Shown here piece after piece: positions 33,645 to 45,005 of a stretch of 64,000 nt of DNA. The translations under genes and the position numbers were made by a program. The notes below the pieces were generated by a model. That model was not told the origin of the DNA. It worked only from the letters and a program-made list of their open reading frames with translations, and made no database searches. Source of the DNA: Tridacna crocea (lineage: Eukaryota; Mollusca; Bivalvia; Cardiida; Cardiidae); NCBI GenBank assembly GCA_943736015.1, contig OX031058.1:17137001-17201000 (forward strand), read 5' to 3'. How positions within the stretch are numbered: the stretch's first letter is position 1; each line of letters begins with the position of its first letter.

Positions 33645-33871
33645 TTAACCCTTTACTCCATAGATACTCATTTCAACGCATTGCTTGTAGGAGCCTTTGG
33701 AAAACATTGTGGCAAAAGGTGAAATTGCTCGTTACGAGCAATTTCACCTTTTGCCTCAATGTTTTCAATGCTATCAAAGGATGTCGTATACACATAAGAA
33801 GGTTTCATCTTTGCTGTTATTTAGGGTCAATTAGAGGTACCATAGAAATGCCTTATGGGGTAAAGGGTTAA
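33645..33871 (+). mobile_element. MITE-B copy, complete
   Basis: TTAACCCTTTACTCCATAG at the left, TGGGGTAAAGGGTTAA at the right. The hairpin (about 33697-33765) reads GGTGAAATTGCTCG / CGAGCAATTTCACC, that is different from A but fully self-complementary. Reference copy of B. Confidence 0.92.
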
Positions 33872-33967
33872 TAACCTTTATTTTTCCCACGTATGTACAA
33901 CATACAGTATGGTAGTACAATGTAATTAAATGACATAGAAATCAGAATGTTATCAGACCTTGTATAA

Positions 33968-34762
33968 GAAGGGATAGCATAGAAAGTGTACAAGAGAGAT
34001 CATGAAAGGGAAGGGTAGTATTTGACATTATTCAGTACGTAGATCTATACCGTTTAGAGCATAGAAAGTGTACAGGAGAGATCATGAAAAGGAAGGGTAG
34101 TATTTGACATTATTCAGTACGTAGATCTATACCGTTTAGAGCATAGAAAGTGTACAGGAGAGATCATGAAAAGGAAGGGTAGTATTTGACATTATTCAGT
34201 ACGTAGATCTATACCGTACAGGAGAGATCATGAAAGGGATGGGTAGTATTTGACATTATTCAGTACGTAGATCTATACCGTTTAGAGTATAGAAAGTGTA
34301 CAAGAGAGGTCATGAAAGGGAAGGGTAGTATTTGACATTATTCAGTACGTAGATCTATACCGTTTAGAGCATAGAAAGTGTACAGGAGAGATCATGAAAA
34401 GGAAGGGTAGTATTTGACATTATTCAGTACGTTGATCTATACCGTACAGGAGAAATCATGAAAGGGAAGGGTAGTATTTGACATTATTCAGTACGTAGAT
34501 CTATACCGTTTAGAGCATAGAAAGTGTACAGGAGAGATCATGAAAGGGATGGGTAGTATTTGACATTATTCAGTACGTAGATCTATACCGTTTGGAGCAT
34601 AGAAAGTGTACAGGAGAGATCATGAAAGGGATGGGTAGTATTTGACATTATTCAGTACGTAGATCTATACCGTTTGGAGCATAGAAAGTGTACAGGAGAG
34701 ATCATGAAAGGGAAGGGTAGTATTTGACATTATTCAGTACGTAGATCTATACGGTTTGGAGC
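33968..34762. repeat. 82/64-bp minisatellite, about 10 units
   Basis: The marker TTTGACATTATTCAGTACG begins at 34021, 34103, 34185, 34249, 34331, 34413, 34477, 34559, 34641 and 34723. Spacings are 82, 82, 64, 82, 82, 64, 82, 82, 82. The 64-base units lack 18 bases of TTAGAGCATAGAAAGTG. The first two triplets form a 228-bp higher-order period. Confidence 0.97.
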
Positions 34763-34767
34763 TCGTT

Positions 34768-34997
34768 TTAACCCTTTCCCAAACAATCCCTGGTTTTTAC
34801 GGGTCTGGAATAGTAGCCTTTTGAAAACATTGTGGGAAAAGGAGAAAATGCTGGTAACCAGCATTTTCTCCTTTTTCCCACAATGTTTTCTACCCTATCA
34901 TAGACAGAAATAATCTTTTCTGCAAGAGTTGAATTGTCGTCTGCAAATGCTTTCAATTTGGTCTAGTCCAAAAGTTTGTCATTTGGGAAAGGGTTAA
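34768..34997 (+). mobile_element. MITE-A copy, complete
   Basis: TTAA at 34768-34771 and 34994-34997. It begins six bases after the minisatellite ends. Hairpin about 34823-34893. Confidence 0.93.
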
Positions 34998-35230
34998 AGA
35001 TGGCTCACCACATCTGCAAAAGATATCGATTCAGGTCAGGCTGCGCAGTTCATGTAGGCTAATCTGGTTTGAAACATTTTGCTCTGGGTAAATGTTCTGT
35101 TTGTCAAAGAACCAGTGTACCACATGATTACGATGAATCGGTTATTGTACTAAATAGATAAATGGATCCATGTTTATATGATGACTTGCTCGGTATCAAG
35201 CATCACAAGATGCATAAAACCCCCTTTTGA
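34998..35230 (+). repeat. Repeat G, copy 3
   Basis: CAGGCTGCGCAGTTCATG, TGTACCACATGATTACGATG, GGATCCATG and GATGACTTGCTCGGTATC parallel copy 1. It again directly follows an A copy. Confidence 0.7.
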
Positions 35231-35264
35231 CAGAGCATGACTAAAATGTATTTAAAATGTGGCC

Positions 35265-35730
35265 TGAGAAAGCCGTTATTCCTTGCCCAATGGGGCAAGG
35301 AATTTTATTATACTGCAAAGAAAATTCTCGTGATCTGATTGGTTAACATTCCGGGAACATATATATCATGTACCCTGGCAAAAAGCACGTAAAGCCAGTT
35401 TCCCTTTTGAGTGCCCCGTGAACATCACTACACGTGGAACACAACATTCAAAATGGCGGCGTCGGTCGATCACAAGACTGCACATTTCACTCTCTTGCAC
35501 TCCGGTTTATTCACATTCACATGTATGGTGAGAGTAACGAACTACAAATCTGCTCGGAGACTGTGCACATTTTAGTGACATCAGTTTCCAGTGACGTCAG
35601 TTTTCATTGAATCGGGGCACACAGAGGGGAATTTGTATTTCGTCAGCATACTCTATTCGTGAAATTATAAAACAGGAAAATTTCGCTTAACGCCCTTTGA
35701 AAGGGTAAAACTTTGCAGTATAATAAATTC
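35265..35730. mobile_element. Element K, copy 1
   Basis: AATTTTATTATACTGCAAAG (35301-35320) and CTTTGCAGTATAATAAATTC (35711-35730) are inverted termini. A hairpin ATTCCTTGCCCAATGGGGCA precedes the left one. The interior is richer in GC and contains AAAATGGCGGC, a YY1-type motif, at 35452. A related interior (GTGAGAGTAACGAAC) occurs at 58525. No open frame. Confidence 0.75.
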
Positions 35731-35733
35731 GTA

Positions 35734-35870
35734 GTATGGTCAGGTGGCAGGGGATTTGGAAACTTGTTCATGGCTGTGGTAAATCATGTCGTCGACTCGC
35801 CTTCGGCTCGGGGCGACATGTTTCATTACAGCCGTGAATAATTTTCCAAATCCCCTGCCACCTGACCGTA
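35734..35870. repeat. Foldback hairpin, 60-base arms
   Basis: GGTCAGGTGGCAGGGGATTT and AAATCCCCTGCCACCTGACC are perfect complements; inner arms contain CATGGCTGT/ACAGCCGTG and ATGTCG/CGACAT. The loop includes TCGCCTTCGGCTCG. Confidence 0.88.
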
Positions 35871-35876
35871 CAACTA

Positions 35877-36106
35877 ATAAACGCATTACCAAACGGCAAA
35901 GTTTTAAGTTTGTCCAAATTGAAAGCATTTGCAGACAACAAAATAAATGTGAATCAAAACTTGAAATTTAATTTAGAAAGGGTAGAAAACATTATAGGAA
36001 AAGGAGAAAATGCTGCTTACCAGCATTTTCCCCATTTCCCACAATGTTTTCAAATGTTTTCTTTCTCAGGGTCGTCAAAAGTCGGGATTGTGTAATAAAG
36101 AGTTAA
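35877..36106 (-). mobile_element. MITE-A copy
   Basis: Left ATAAACGCATTACCAAACGG, right AATAAAGAGTTAA. Hairpin about 35986-36055 with one change at its tip (CTGCTTACCAGC). Confidence 0.9.
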
Positions 36107-36226
36107 AAAAAAAAAAACCACGACATGTTTTTGGCATGTACCCTATTGTCTGTCAAAAGTCGGGATTGTGTAATAAAGAGTTAAAAAAAACCACGACATG
36201 TTTTTGGCATGTACCCTATTGTCTGT
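36072..36226. repeat. Tandem duplication spanning an A terminus
   Basis: A block of about 78 bases from GTCAAAAGTCGGGATTGTGT to GTACCCTATTGTCT is repeated immediately (starts near 36074 and 36154). The copies differ mainly in the A run after GAGTTAA. Confidence 0.92.
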
Positions 36227-36477
36227 CAATATCTTTCTACAATGCCATCTCTCTAGTTGATTAAAGATTATGAAATTTTGAACGATTCAAAAAAAAAATG
36301 TGGAGAGAAAAAAATTGGTATCGAGTCATTTTAATCAAAGTATAGACAAAAACTTGTATTTAGGTAATCGGTATTTATCGGTTACAAGATTATGTTGATT
36401 GACGTTATCATAGATATGTAACAGGCAGGTTGATCGAAACGATTGCATCTTGAACTATAAAATGAGTGCCAACTTTT

Positions 36478-36540
36478 ATAACTCTTTACCAAACAATCCC
36501 TGGATTTTAAGACCCGGGAAGCCTTTTGAAATCAGTGGCG
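36478..36540 (+). repeat. MITE-A left end only
   Basis: TAACTCTTTACCAAACAATC to GAAGCCTTTTGAAA, then unrelated sequence. 36541-37165 has no recognised feature apart from a D-like trace (ATCAGACTGCACATAATG) at 36966. Confidence 0.8.
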
Positions 36541-37165
36541 CGTTTAACTTTAGAACTGTTGCTCATTTCTGTTTAATCACTGAAATTACAGCAAATCTCG
36601 GTAACTTGATAGTGAGATATATCGTACATAGGCTAATAGAGTAGCTAGCCATAGCCAACTTTCACGGACATGCCTTATCAGCAGTCTCGCATATCAACAA
36701 ATCGATGAAAATAATCGATATCATACGTAAAGGTCCGGGAGTTTCCGGAGTTTGGCGAACTTACATCGTGTATACAAGTAATCGATATTAAATAGCCTGC
36801 AGCGATAAAAGATAAGAGATACGTAACATTACGTAACAGTGGCCAGCTTCAAATTCACAATCCTTGCCAAGACGGTATACAATATCTGTCCTGGCAGGAT
36901 TTTTTTTCGACTTTAACCTAAACCCTTTGTCTGGTACAGCAGAGTGTGGCTCTTGAATATTAGTATCAGACTGCACATAATGCGCACCCTTATTGGACTC
37001 AACAGCATATTGGAATAACATCTGATAAAGCGAGATTTTTCTTGAGAAAAGAACATTGAAATTGTTATATTTCAGCTTTGTTTGTCGGTTTGTAATTCAT
37101 TTATCCTCGGCTCGGATTAAGGGTTAAGTTTTGATTCTCAGAGACATAAACTGATCGGTCCTAAA

Positions 37166-37570
37166 ACTGTAAACTTTTGTAAACTTTGCTGGAAAGGGAG
37201 AAAATTTTCTCCTGTTTCTAAAATGTTCTACCTTTTCAAAGACAGACATTATCATTTGAGTTGCATTTAATTTGTTGTCTGCAAATGTTTTTAACTTGGT
37301 GGTGTCCAAAATTTCGTCACTCGGTTTTTTTTATGAGAAAATTTGCTTTATGTGGCAGTTACATTACCAATCCGACCTTGAGAAAGAAAGACCAATCCGA
37401 CCCTGAAAAAGCAAGAAAAGGAGAAAATACTTGTGGTTGGCAATTTCTCATTTTCCATAGGGATCGTATATAACATGTTTTCTACGATTCCTGTTCTTCC
37501 ACAGTGTTTTCTACCCTCTCGAAAGCAAGTCTTATTATGTGCCGTATTTTTCGTCAGTCAGTTCTTTCAA
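37166..37570 (+). repeat. Two decayed MITE-A copies
   Basis: First: GGAAAGGGAGAAAATTTTCTCC with right arm TTGTCTGCAAATG to 37326. Second: AAAAGGAGAAAATACTTG, CACAGTGTTTTCTACCC and CGTCAGTCAGTTCTTTCAA to about 37570. Confidence 0.65.
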
Positions 37571-38935
37571 CTTGAAAAAAAAATCGTAATATATTTTAGC
37601 TAATGGTTATACTGGTATCTTGATTGGGTAAACTTTGTCTTTTGTGTGCATGTGTGGTTTGATGGTTTTGATTTTTATAATTTCTGCTTTCTACGATTTT
37701 TACAAGAAAAAAGGTTGGAAAGGCGGAGAAATAAAACTGTTATAGCACATAAAATAATTTGAACAACGGCTGCTCAGAACCATCAGAGTAAATTTACATG
37801 GTTTTACGCAGACGAAAAGTTACAGATTCGGCATATAAAAAAGCATTCATTCAAAGTTGGTTTTCATCGAACAAATAAAAGAAAATGGTTCGTTCCGAAC
37901 ACTCCATGTACTGTGTGGCGCCGATTTGTATTTTGGCTTAATGAGGGATGTTGCACTTACAATGTCCACTACTACCAATAAAAGATGTTTCCATTTTGAG
38001 CGAGTCTAAAAGCTGTTTAAGTATAAGTATTTCGGAACAACTTAGGTCTATCTATGCACTAAACTATATCTTTATACATAAAAGTATGTCCAAGCTATTA
38101 TTATCACACAAGTTTAAAAACGCTGCAGATGTATTATATATACTTCAGATTCTTTTTATTGCATCCGAAATGGGGGAAAAATGTGCTCGAGACTCAACAG
38201 AAAGTTACTAAAAAAAGTATCATAACAGATCAGCACTTGTGAACTGATCCGATGCTACACCCTAGCGCCGCTTACAGGCATGATAAAGATAAAAAGATAT
38301 TTCTTCCTCTAAAAAATTTATGTATGGTGTCATTTCAACTAATCATCAGTAGAATTCACCAGCAAGCTGTGTTAAAAACCGGTGTCAAACCAAGATACAT
38401 TTAAATCATTCGGTTGATTAAATACTATCTCTTGAAATAATAAATAATGATTACGCAGAAGGTAACTTTTTAAGTTACTGGTAAAGTAGAAGTAGCTTGT
38501 ATTATTCCCATTTCTATGTACATGCATATAGTCTACGTCATTTTTTTTTTTTTCATCTTTTATTCACTCTTAGCGGTTATGCTTTTTGCAGGTTGTATCG
38601 TTTTAAAGATGGAAGAACCTCAATGTTTAGGTTAATTCTTCCAATGAACTATTAAAATATTAAAGATGTTAAAGGGAGGGGGACATTTGAAAGAAGGGAG
38701 AAACTGTTTGATTTATGTAAAAGAAAAGTTGTCAATTTTGATCTAGTGTTGTCATTCTTTGAATGGTAAATACTCTTTGCTGGAGAAACCGATCGAATGA
38801 TGTAGACAACAATGTTTGAAAAGTAGAAGATAACTTGTTAAAAGATAATGCGCCTGTTTCCATATTTTATCCTAAACAAACAACAGCAGGGTCGTTAGAT
38901 GCCGTATTTATACAGTAACAGGTTAAGCTTGTTAT
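37571..38935. other. AT-rich sequence, no feature recognised
   Basis: An 87-codon frame at 37948-38211 has no recognisable motif. Near 38230-38255, GATCAGCACTTGTGAACTGATC is a small palindrome. Confidence 0.4.
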
Positions 38936-39140
38936 TTGAATCTTTACCAAAAGACAAAATTTCAGACTTGTTCAGAATAAAGTAATTTTCTTAAGACAAA
39001 TAAAACATGGAAAAAATGGAACTTATCTTTTATTGAGTTAGAAATAGTGTAAGAAAAGGAGAAAATGTTGGCAACCAGCGTTAAAATCTTTTTCTTCAAT
39101 GTTCTCAAAGGTCTTCTATATGATACGACTGATCAAAGAC
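38936..39140 (-). repeat. MITE-A copy, decayed
   Basis: TCTTTACCAAAAGACAAAAT, GTAAGAAAAGGAGAAAATG and TGTTCTCAAAGGTCTTC retain A order. The hairpin's right arm is scrambled. Confidence 0.65.
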
Positions 39141-39592
39141 CGATGTGAAAAAAGCAAGGAAACATGAGTTTGTGAACTGTCGCCAGAAAAAAAAAATATA
39201 TATAAAGCATTAATTTCTAAAAAGCTGAAAAGTTGAAAAAAAAATCATCAAACGTACATTTTCTTATTTCATATATCAGTCTTAATCATTGTAAAAGGAA
39301 ATAATTTCATAAGTATTAAATTCTGGTCTTTTAGATAAATAGGATACATAAAACATCTTAGGGATACTGTATCCGATCTGAAAACAACCCGGGTATAAAT
39401 TCCAGTTCATGTGGATACATGTATATCATAAACATAGCAGGGGGTCCGTTTGTCAGTGAAATATTACGTAACACAATAAAGATACCCGGCTGGCTTATCT
39501 AACAGTAAGACTCGGCCAATATCGGCGAAGTCCGGCATAATCCGAACGTTCACGGAAAAAGAAAAAAATAGGATAGTGGCATTAAAAAACTG

Positions 39593-39965
39593 TAAAAAGG
39601 ACCAAAAGTTTATTTTTTTAAATGACTCAAAATTATACCATTTGAAAGAGAAATGAATAAAGTAACTCACTCCACTTGAGATAATTTTGAATTTTCAACA
39701 CAACGAAAGAAAATTAAACAAATATTACAGTTTTTGACCTCGAAAAATGCGTTTTTCCTCTTTATTCTATATAAACCATACCTACAATTTTTAAGTTAAA
39801 AAAGGACCAAAAGTTTCCTTTTCGAAATTTTTAAAACTAAGTTCATTTGAAAGAGAATAAATTGAATTTTCTTACCTCACTTGAGATAATTTTCAATTCT
39901 GAAAATTGATGAAGTTATAAGCGTTTATTTACCTAGGCCCTTCATAATTCTATATAAAAAAATGC
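39593..39965. repeat. Two-copy tandem duplication, about 205-bp period
   Basis: AAAGGACCAAAAGTTT starts each copy (39595, 39800), followed by CATTTGAAAGAGAA and CACTTGAGATAATTTT in both. The spacer ends TTCTATATAAA in both. Confidence 0.8.
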
Positions 39966-40018
39966 AGATAAAATTGGCCGATATCGATTTTTCCATGTCC
40001 GCGAAAGTTGGCTATGAT

Positions 40019-40215
40019 TTTACGACGCTGCTGAGAAATATTAAAAGCATGTGGGAGAAAGAGAAAGTGCTTGCTACCCGTATTTTCTCCTATGCCCAAA
40101 TACGGTATACCATTGAGAGACAAATTTTATTGTTTGAGCCACATTTAAGTTGTCGTCTGCAAATGCTTTATGAATAAAGAATTATTTAAAATTTCGTCAT
40201 GTGTTGAAAAGTTGT
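40019..40215 (+). repeat. MITE-A copy, decayed
   Basis: ATGTGGGAGAAAGAGAAAGT, TTGTCGTCTGCAAATGC and AAAATTTCGTCATG keep the A order; the hairpin tip (GCTTGCTACCCG) is damaged. Confidence 0.7.
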
Positions 40216-40367
40216 AAACACCAATTTGGCTTAAATTTATTTTCCTGGATAATCTCATGATTGCAACTTGAACTTGCTTTGTGCTGCTCGTTGAATTCTG
40301 TCGTTGTATTATTTAATCTTATTGTGACGACGTTCCCAAACGTGGAGAGGGAAGGAGTGGTTGTGCG

Positions 40368-40418
40368 AGAGAGAGAGAGAGAGAGAGAGAGAAACAGAGA
40401 GACAGAGAGATAGAGATG
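40368..40418. repeat. GA dinucleotide microsatellite
   Basis: About 12 GA units then GAGACAGAGAGA variants. Confidence 0.9.
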
Positions 40419-40419
40419 G

Positions 40420-42400
40420 GAAGAAAGCGCTTCTGTCTAGAGTGTAGTAAAGTAATAAAATAATTTTTCTTTTAATTCTTGAGTCGACTTTTTGCAACTT
40501 GAAATTAGGAAAAAATGTTTTAGATCTACTCACATTCTTTTCCCTAGAATGGAACAACTTTAGATAATTAAGTCCACCACTTGTGGGAGTGACCACAGTG
40601 AATAAGTTCAACAGGCGTTTTACCTTGAAAACCTTAATATCTAACCCTTTTCTTAATGTGGATGGAACTTCGCAGTACTTGAAATAAGGAATTTCTTTAT
40701 TTGCCATGATGTTATTTGTTTTGAAATCTAGATAGGCCTACTACCTGCAAAAGACTTCCTTTTACTGTGGAAGAACACATCTGATGACATTTTTGAAATA
40801 GGAGAAATTACTCGCAATAAGCAATTTCTTTTTTGTCACGATATTTTCATATGTATTAATGGACTATACATAGAACCATGTTATACTCCCCTTTTCGAAG
40901 AGGCGTCTTGCGTCCACAACATTTTTTTCGTAAAAGTAGATCTGATGAACAAATGATTGCTAGACTCTCTCGCTCCTGGGTCTATGCTCCCATTTGAAAG
41001 AGTTTAGAAGGCTATGAAGTAATGGGTAAACACGGAAATTTTCTCAATAATTGATAAATGATCTGTGGCGGATGCTACAAATGATTGACGAAACGCCTTT
41101 CGATTTCCACATCAGTTCATATTCGTTATTCTTGGAATTATTACGAGAGAAAAAAAAAAAAAAATTGTAGAGCTTTTTCTTTAAATATACATCATAGAAG
41201 CCCTTTGCCACACTAAAAATATTTTGATGTGTCATGCAACCATTTAATGTGACATCCCTGAAAAATTCCAAACCTTTGTTAGTGCATGCATCATTATTTA
41301 CCAAAAACTCAAAATCAGACCGTTGAACAAATAGTGTATTTTTGACGGTAGTTGTATTTCTAACGAATCGCAGTCTTTTGAATCGGCGCATTAATATTAC
41401 TATATCGCACTATCATCATCGTACTATCGTATTGTCGTGGTTTCACCATCGTAGTATCGTGTTATCGTCATCGTACTATCGCGTTTTCACAATCGTGGTT
41501 TCGTTGTTTCGCGTTATCGTCAACTTACTATTGAGTATCGTGTTTCAAATTAACACATTCAAAGGCGATGGCCCTAACGGTATTCCGTAGAAAACCGATG
41601 CTACTGATACTTCTCTGAAAGAGGAACAAGAGGAAAAAAAATGTTGCTATCCTAGGAAAGTATGATTCAAGTGGATGTAAGTTTGCAAGGCATGCTTTCA
41701 ATTTAAACAAGTCTTAAACTAGATCTATACTGTTTGGTTACAGTGTTAATAAAGAATCATCGCGCTTTATGAACAACACAGCGAAAAAGTGGCCTTTCTC
41801 CAGAATGTTTTCCACAAATTAAATTTATGCAGAGCTCGATGAGAAATAAACAAAGGAGTTCTAAAAAGTCTTTGGTTTAAAAACTAAACTTAGAAAGAAG
41901 TAACCAATAATGGTCAGATACAATCATAACTATTATAGATCTACTCGTTCTTCGGCGGAATTTAACACAATTTCAGCAATGTACAATTTTAGCAGTGGTC
42001 ATTCAACAAAAACACACAAATAGTAGGAAAAACTAGGTACTAAATAATCAAAATGATAATTAAACCTGTGTAAGGGTGCGAAATGACCAAAATAGAAAGT
42101 ATAGGTAAGTACGAAATGACCAAAATCGTATGAAATGACCTAGGTACGAAATTAACTAAGTACAAAATGACTGGAAACCTGTACAGCCTTGACCAATGGA
42201 AACAATTAAGGCATTTATGTTGATAAGTCCATTTCTCACGAATAACGCGAATAAGAGTAATAATTGGGCGGATTTTTTGATGTTGCAAGTATTAACAGAA
42301 CGAATATACTTATCGTATTGTATATCCTTCGTAGTTTAAGAATAAATTAAAAAGCCAGTTAAAGGCGAAGTAGAAAGATTCCTTGTTAACCTCAACACCC
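40420..42400. other. AT-rich sequence with two weak tandem tracts
   Basis: At 41400-41540, short units of ATCGT/TATCGTC type recur irregularly. At 42060-42175, CGAAATGACC recurs about four times at uneven spacing. A fragment at 40790-40850 (GAGAAATTACTCGCAATAAG) recalls the B hairpin. The frames on either strand in this stretch have no domain. Confidence 0.5.
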
Positions 42401-43011
42401 CTATGGACCACACTTCCGGTTCCGGTCCATGCACACATGGCTTCTTGACGCAGAGCAATCAAAATATTAAAATATTGTCAAATATTGTGTTAGATAGTGC
42501 ATCGACGATATAAAACATGATCAAGAAGATAGAAGAACAATATTCTCCATGTGCCTCAAGTTTAAGGGAAGTATAACATCTCAATTTGATTATTTCTTGG
42601 ATTCAGTGATTCAAAAAAATACTTCACCCACTGTTAGTATGGCCGCCATGTTGAAATACAGGTGTTGAAGATGGAAAAGCGAACTTACTGACAGCTTTAG
42701 CTCAGCCTCAGTCCTGTTATCTACTTGGATGATTGCTTAGATGAATACGCAAAAGTTTTGAGAATTTATTGAAAGATATCTACAATTAATTAATTTAGAA
42801 AATCTAGATTAATCCAACAGACTGATCAATAATTGAGTCAAAAGTAAATAAAAAAAAGAAGACTGACTCACGCGTCATGTTAGCATGTGCAGCATCTGCA
42901 GCACCATTAGAAAAACAGCACCATTAGAAAAACTCTTGAACAACGAATATATATGAACTGCTAATACTCGGAAAATTAGTGAATTTGATGAACTGTTTGA
43001 CTATACACTGT

Positions 43012-43763
43012 GATGTCAGTATCTAAATTGAACAAAGAAATTTTGGAATTAGCTACTGAGCAGAAGAGCTGGACAAGCTTAATTAGAAGAGAAACATATT
43101 TAATAACATATAGCAAAGGTAGATATCTTGCAAGAGAAAATCAAAAAGAATGAGTGGAAAGTATAAAAATTCTGTTCAGTTCTGGAACCACTGTCGACGA
43201 TTTAGACTTACAATCCTATTCGTTATTCAAAAAACCCAATCGTGACTATATGGTTTGGAACTTGTGAACTAACAAGAGAAGAAGGAAAATTTATAACCTT
43301 AAGAGAAGATTAATCAGAAATAATTACCAGATTGGCAGTTAAATACAGATACTTTAGATCTGCAATTCTTAGACATAACTCAAGTGCTACAGTACTTTTT
43401 CTGAACTGTCCATACTATTCTCTCTTTCGCTGGAATAAAAATAAAGGCTGTGCTATAGTCGAACATACAAGATATCAGAAGGAAGACGAACTCCTTAAAG
43501 GAACAATCGATCAGCTCAACGATAAATTACAGGAACTTAACAGTGATCAAAGCAGCAATATTGGTACCAAACTTCCGCAGATTGGCTTAGATCTTATTAA
43601 ATCTAGTAAAAACAAAAACGACGTTAGAGTTAAATACAGAATCAACTATAACTTGCTGTTAGACGGTATCCATCCAGGAAGAGAGCTTTCAAAACTTTGG
43701 TTACTCAGATTGTTAAAATTAAAAAATAGACTGGAGAACATCGAAAGCCTACCAAACCAGTAG
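43012..43763 (+). pseudogene. SGNH/esterase-like retroelement ORF, broken
   Basis: Starting at ATG 43012 (MSVSKLNKEILELATEQKSW), the frame meets a TGA after NQKE, continues with VESIKILFSSGTTVDDL and NRDYMVW, then shifts by one base to TCELTREEGKFITLRED, meets TAA, and runs on through NSSATVLFLNCPYYS to DGIHPG and SKLWLLRL. The DxxHP block near the end matches the catalytic Asp-His block of SGNH hydrolases. This could be the esterase domain of a CR1-type ORF1. Two stops and one frameshift make it non-coding. Assignment to SGNH is by motif only. Confidence 0.65.
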
Positions 43764-43908
43764 TACTGATGCTCGATAAGGATTGCCTTGTCAGAGACGT
43801 CAAGAATAGTAACAATAGCCACAGTAGTCTACCAAACCAGTAGTACTGATGCTCGATAAGGATTGCATTGTCAGAGACATCGGGAATAGTAACAATAGTT
43901 TTTGAAAA
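43749..43908. repeat. 80-bp tandem duplication
   Basis: CTACCAAACCAGTAGTACTG starts both units (43749, 43829); each contains GATAAGGATTGC.TTGTC and ends AGTAACAATAG. It overlaps the 3' end of the SGNH-like frame. Confidence 0.92.
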
Positions 43909-44524
43909 TATAAAAGAAAGGGAAAAACTGGGAAAAAACAATAGAAATTATTCTCAAAAAGCAAATATTAAAGTAATTGTAGCCCCATAAAAAATAGCAT
44001 TTGGTATGCCTTTGTTTCGAGCTATAGGGATTGCACTACAGTTCATTAAAGTTCAACTGAGATCTAATATAAAGAAGTATTAAAAAAAATCCATCAAATT
44101 AGTTAATTACACTAAAGGGGGCATTAAAAAAAAAAAAAAAAAAATAATAATGCCTTAGCTCAGTAAATATTAAGATTAGGCGTTGACTTATAGGGATTGC
44201 CCTGCAGAGTCAAATTGAACACACTAGTTTAATTTTATAAACTACTAAATTATGTATTTAGAACAAGTAGGGGTCTATAAGAAATAAAACAAATACTGTT
44301 CTCAGCTCATTAAACAATAAAAGAAAAGGCGTTGATCTATAGGGATTACCCTGCAGTATCAACTGAACATACCAGTATTTCACAACTAGATTATTTTACA
44401 ATGAGATTAAGTATAAAGTACAACAAAAGTGCATAGGATAAACTAGGTAGCCAAAATAAAATTTATCAAACAATTACTTAGATAAGATTTTATAAACAAT
44501 AAGACTTTTCCATATAAAAAAAGG

Positions 44525-44577
44525 TGTATGTATATGTATGTATGTGTGTATATGTGTGTATGTATATATACATATGT
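44525..44577. repeat. GTAT/GT microsatellite
   Basis: TATGTATGTGTGTATATGTG-type repeat adjoining the inverted-repeat element that follows. Confidence 0.88.
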
Positions 44578-45005
44578 CATAGTCCAAACTGGAATCCATG
44601 CAGATCCGGAATCTGCCTAGACCAAACTGGAATTTGTCTTTAACAAATCAGGATACTAGTTTAGCTAGGCAGCTCTACAATCTGCCTAAGCCAAATTTTA
44701 ATAATTTTTCATTGAATATAGGACGTCTACATATGAATAATTTTACTTTTAAACGTAAACACCAAAATAAAAGAAGTTTTAGTCAAAAATTCAGAGTGAA
44801 TATAAATTTTGAATGTTTTGAAAACAGAGCGATTGTGGAAAAATCATATAAAATGCTTTAATTGAAAATACCTCTCAATTGTAAACATAATTAAATCAAT
44901 ATGTTTAAAAAATATTAGAAAACAACGCATTTTGATCTACACAAAATTTGATTTGGTCTAGGCAGATTCTGGATCTGCCTAGATTCCAATCTGGCCTACG
45001 ACATA
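44573..45005. mobile_element. Inverted-repeat element inside the LINE leader
   Basis: Left end TATGTCATAGTCCAAACTGG to CTGCCTAGACCAAAC pairs with right end GTTTGG-like GATTTGGTCTAGGCAG to GGCCTACGACATA over about 55 bases with near 85% identity. Each terminus has an inner palindrome (GCAGATCCGGAATCTGC). Interior is AT-rich; an 87-codon frame in it lacks motifs. Probably a MITE that inserted into the leader. Confidence 0.8.

Noticed and set aside
33968..34762. CRISPR-like array
   Set aside because: The units are contiguous 82- and 64-base tandem copies with no unique spacers, and the sequence is eukaryotic in character.
40309..40707. 132-codon minus-strand frame as a gene
   Set aside because: Its C-terminal third is the translation of a GA microsatellite (Ser-Leu repeats), and no domain is visible elsewhere.
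43332..43763. Intact 143-codon gene
   Set aside because: Upstream sequence in the same protein continues through a stop and a frameshift, so this is only the end of a broken SGNH-like frame.
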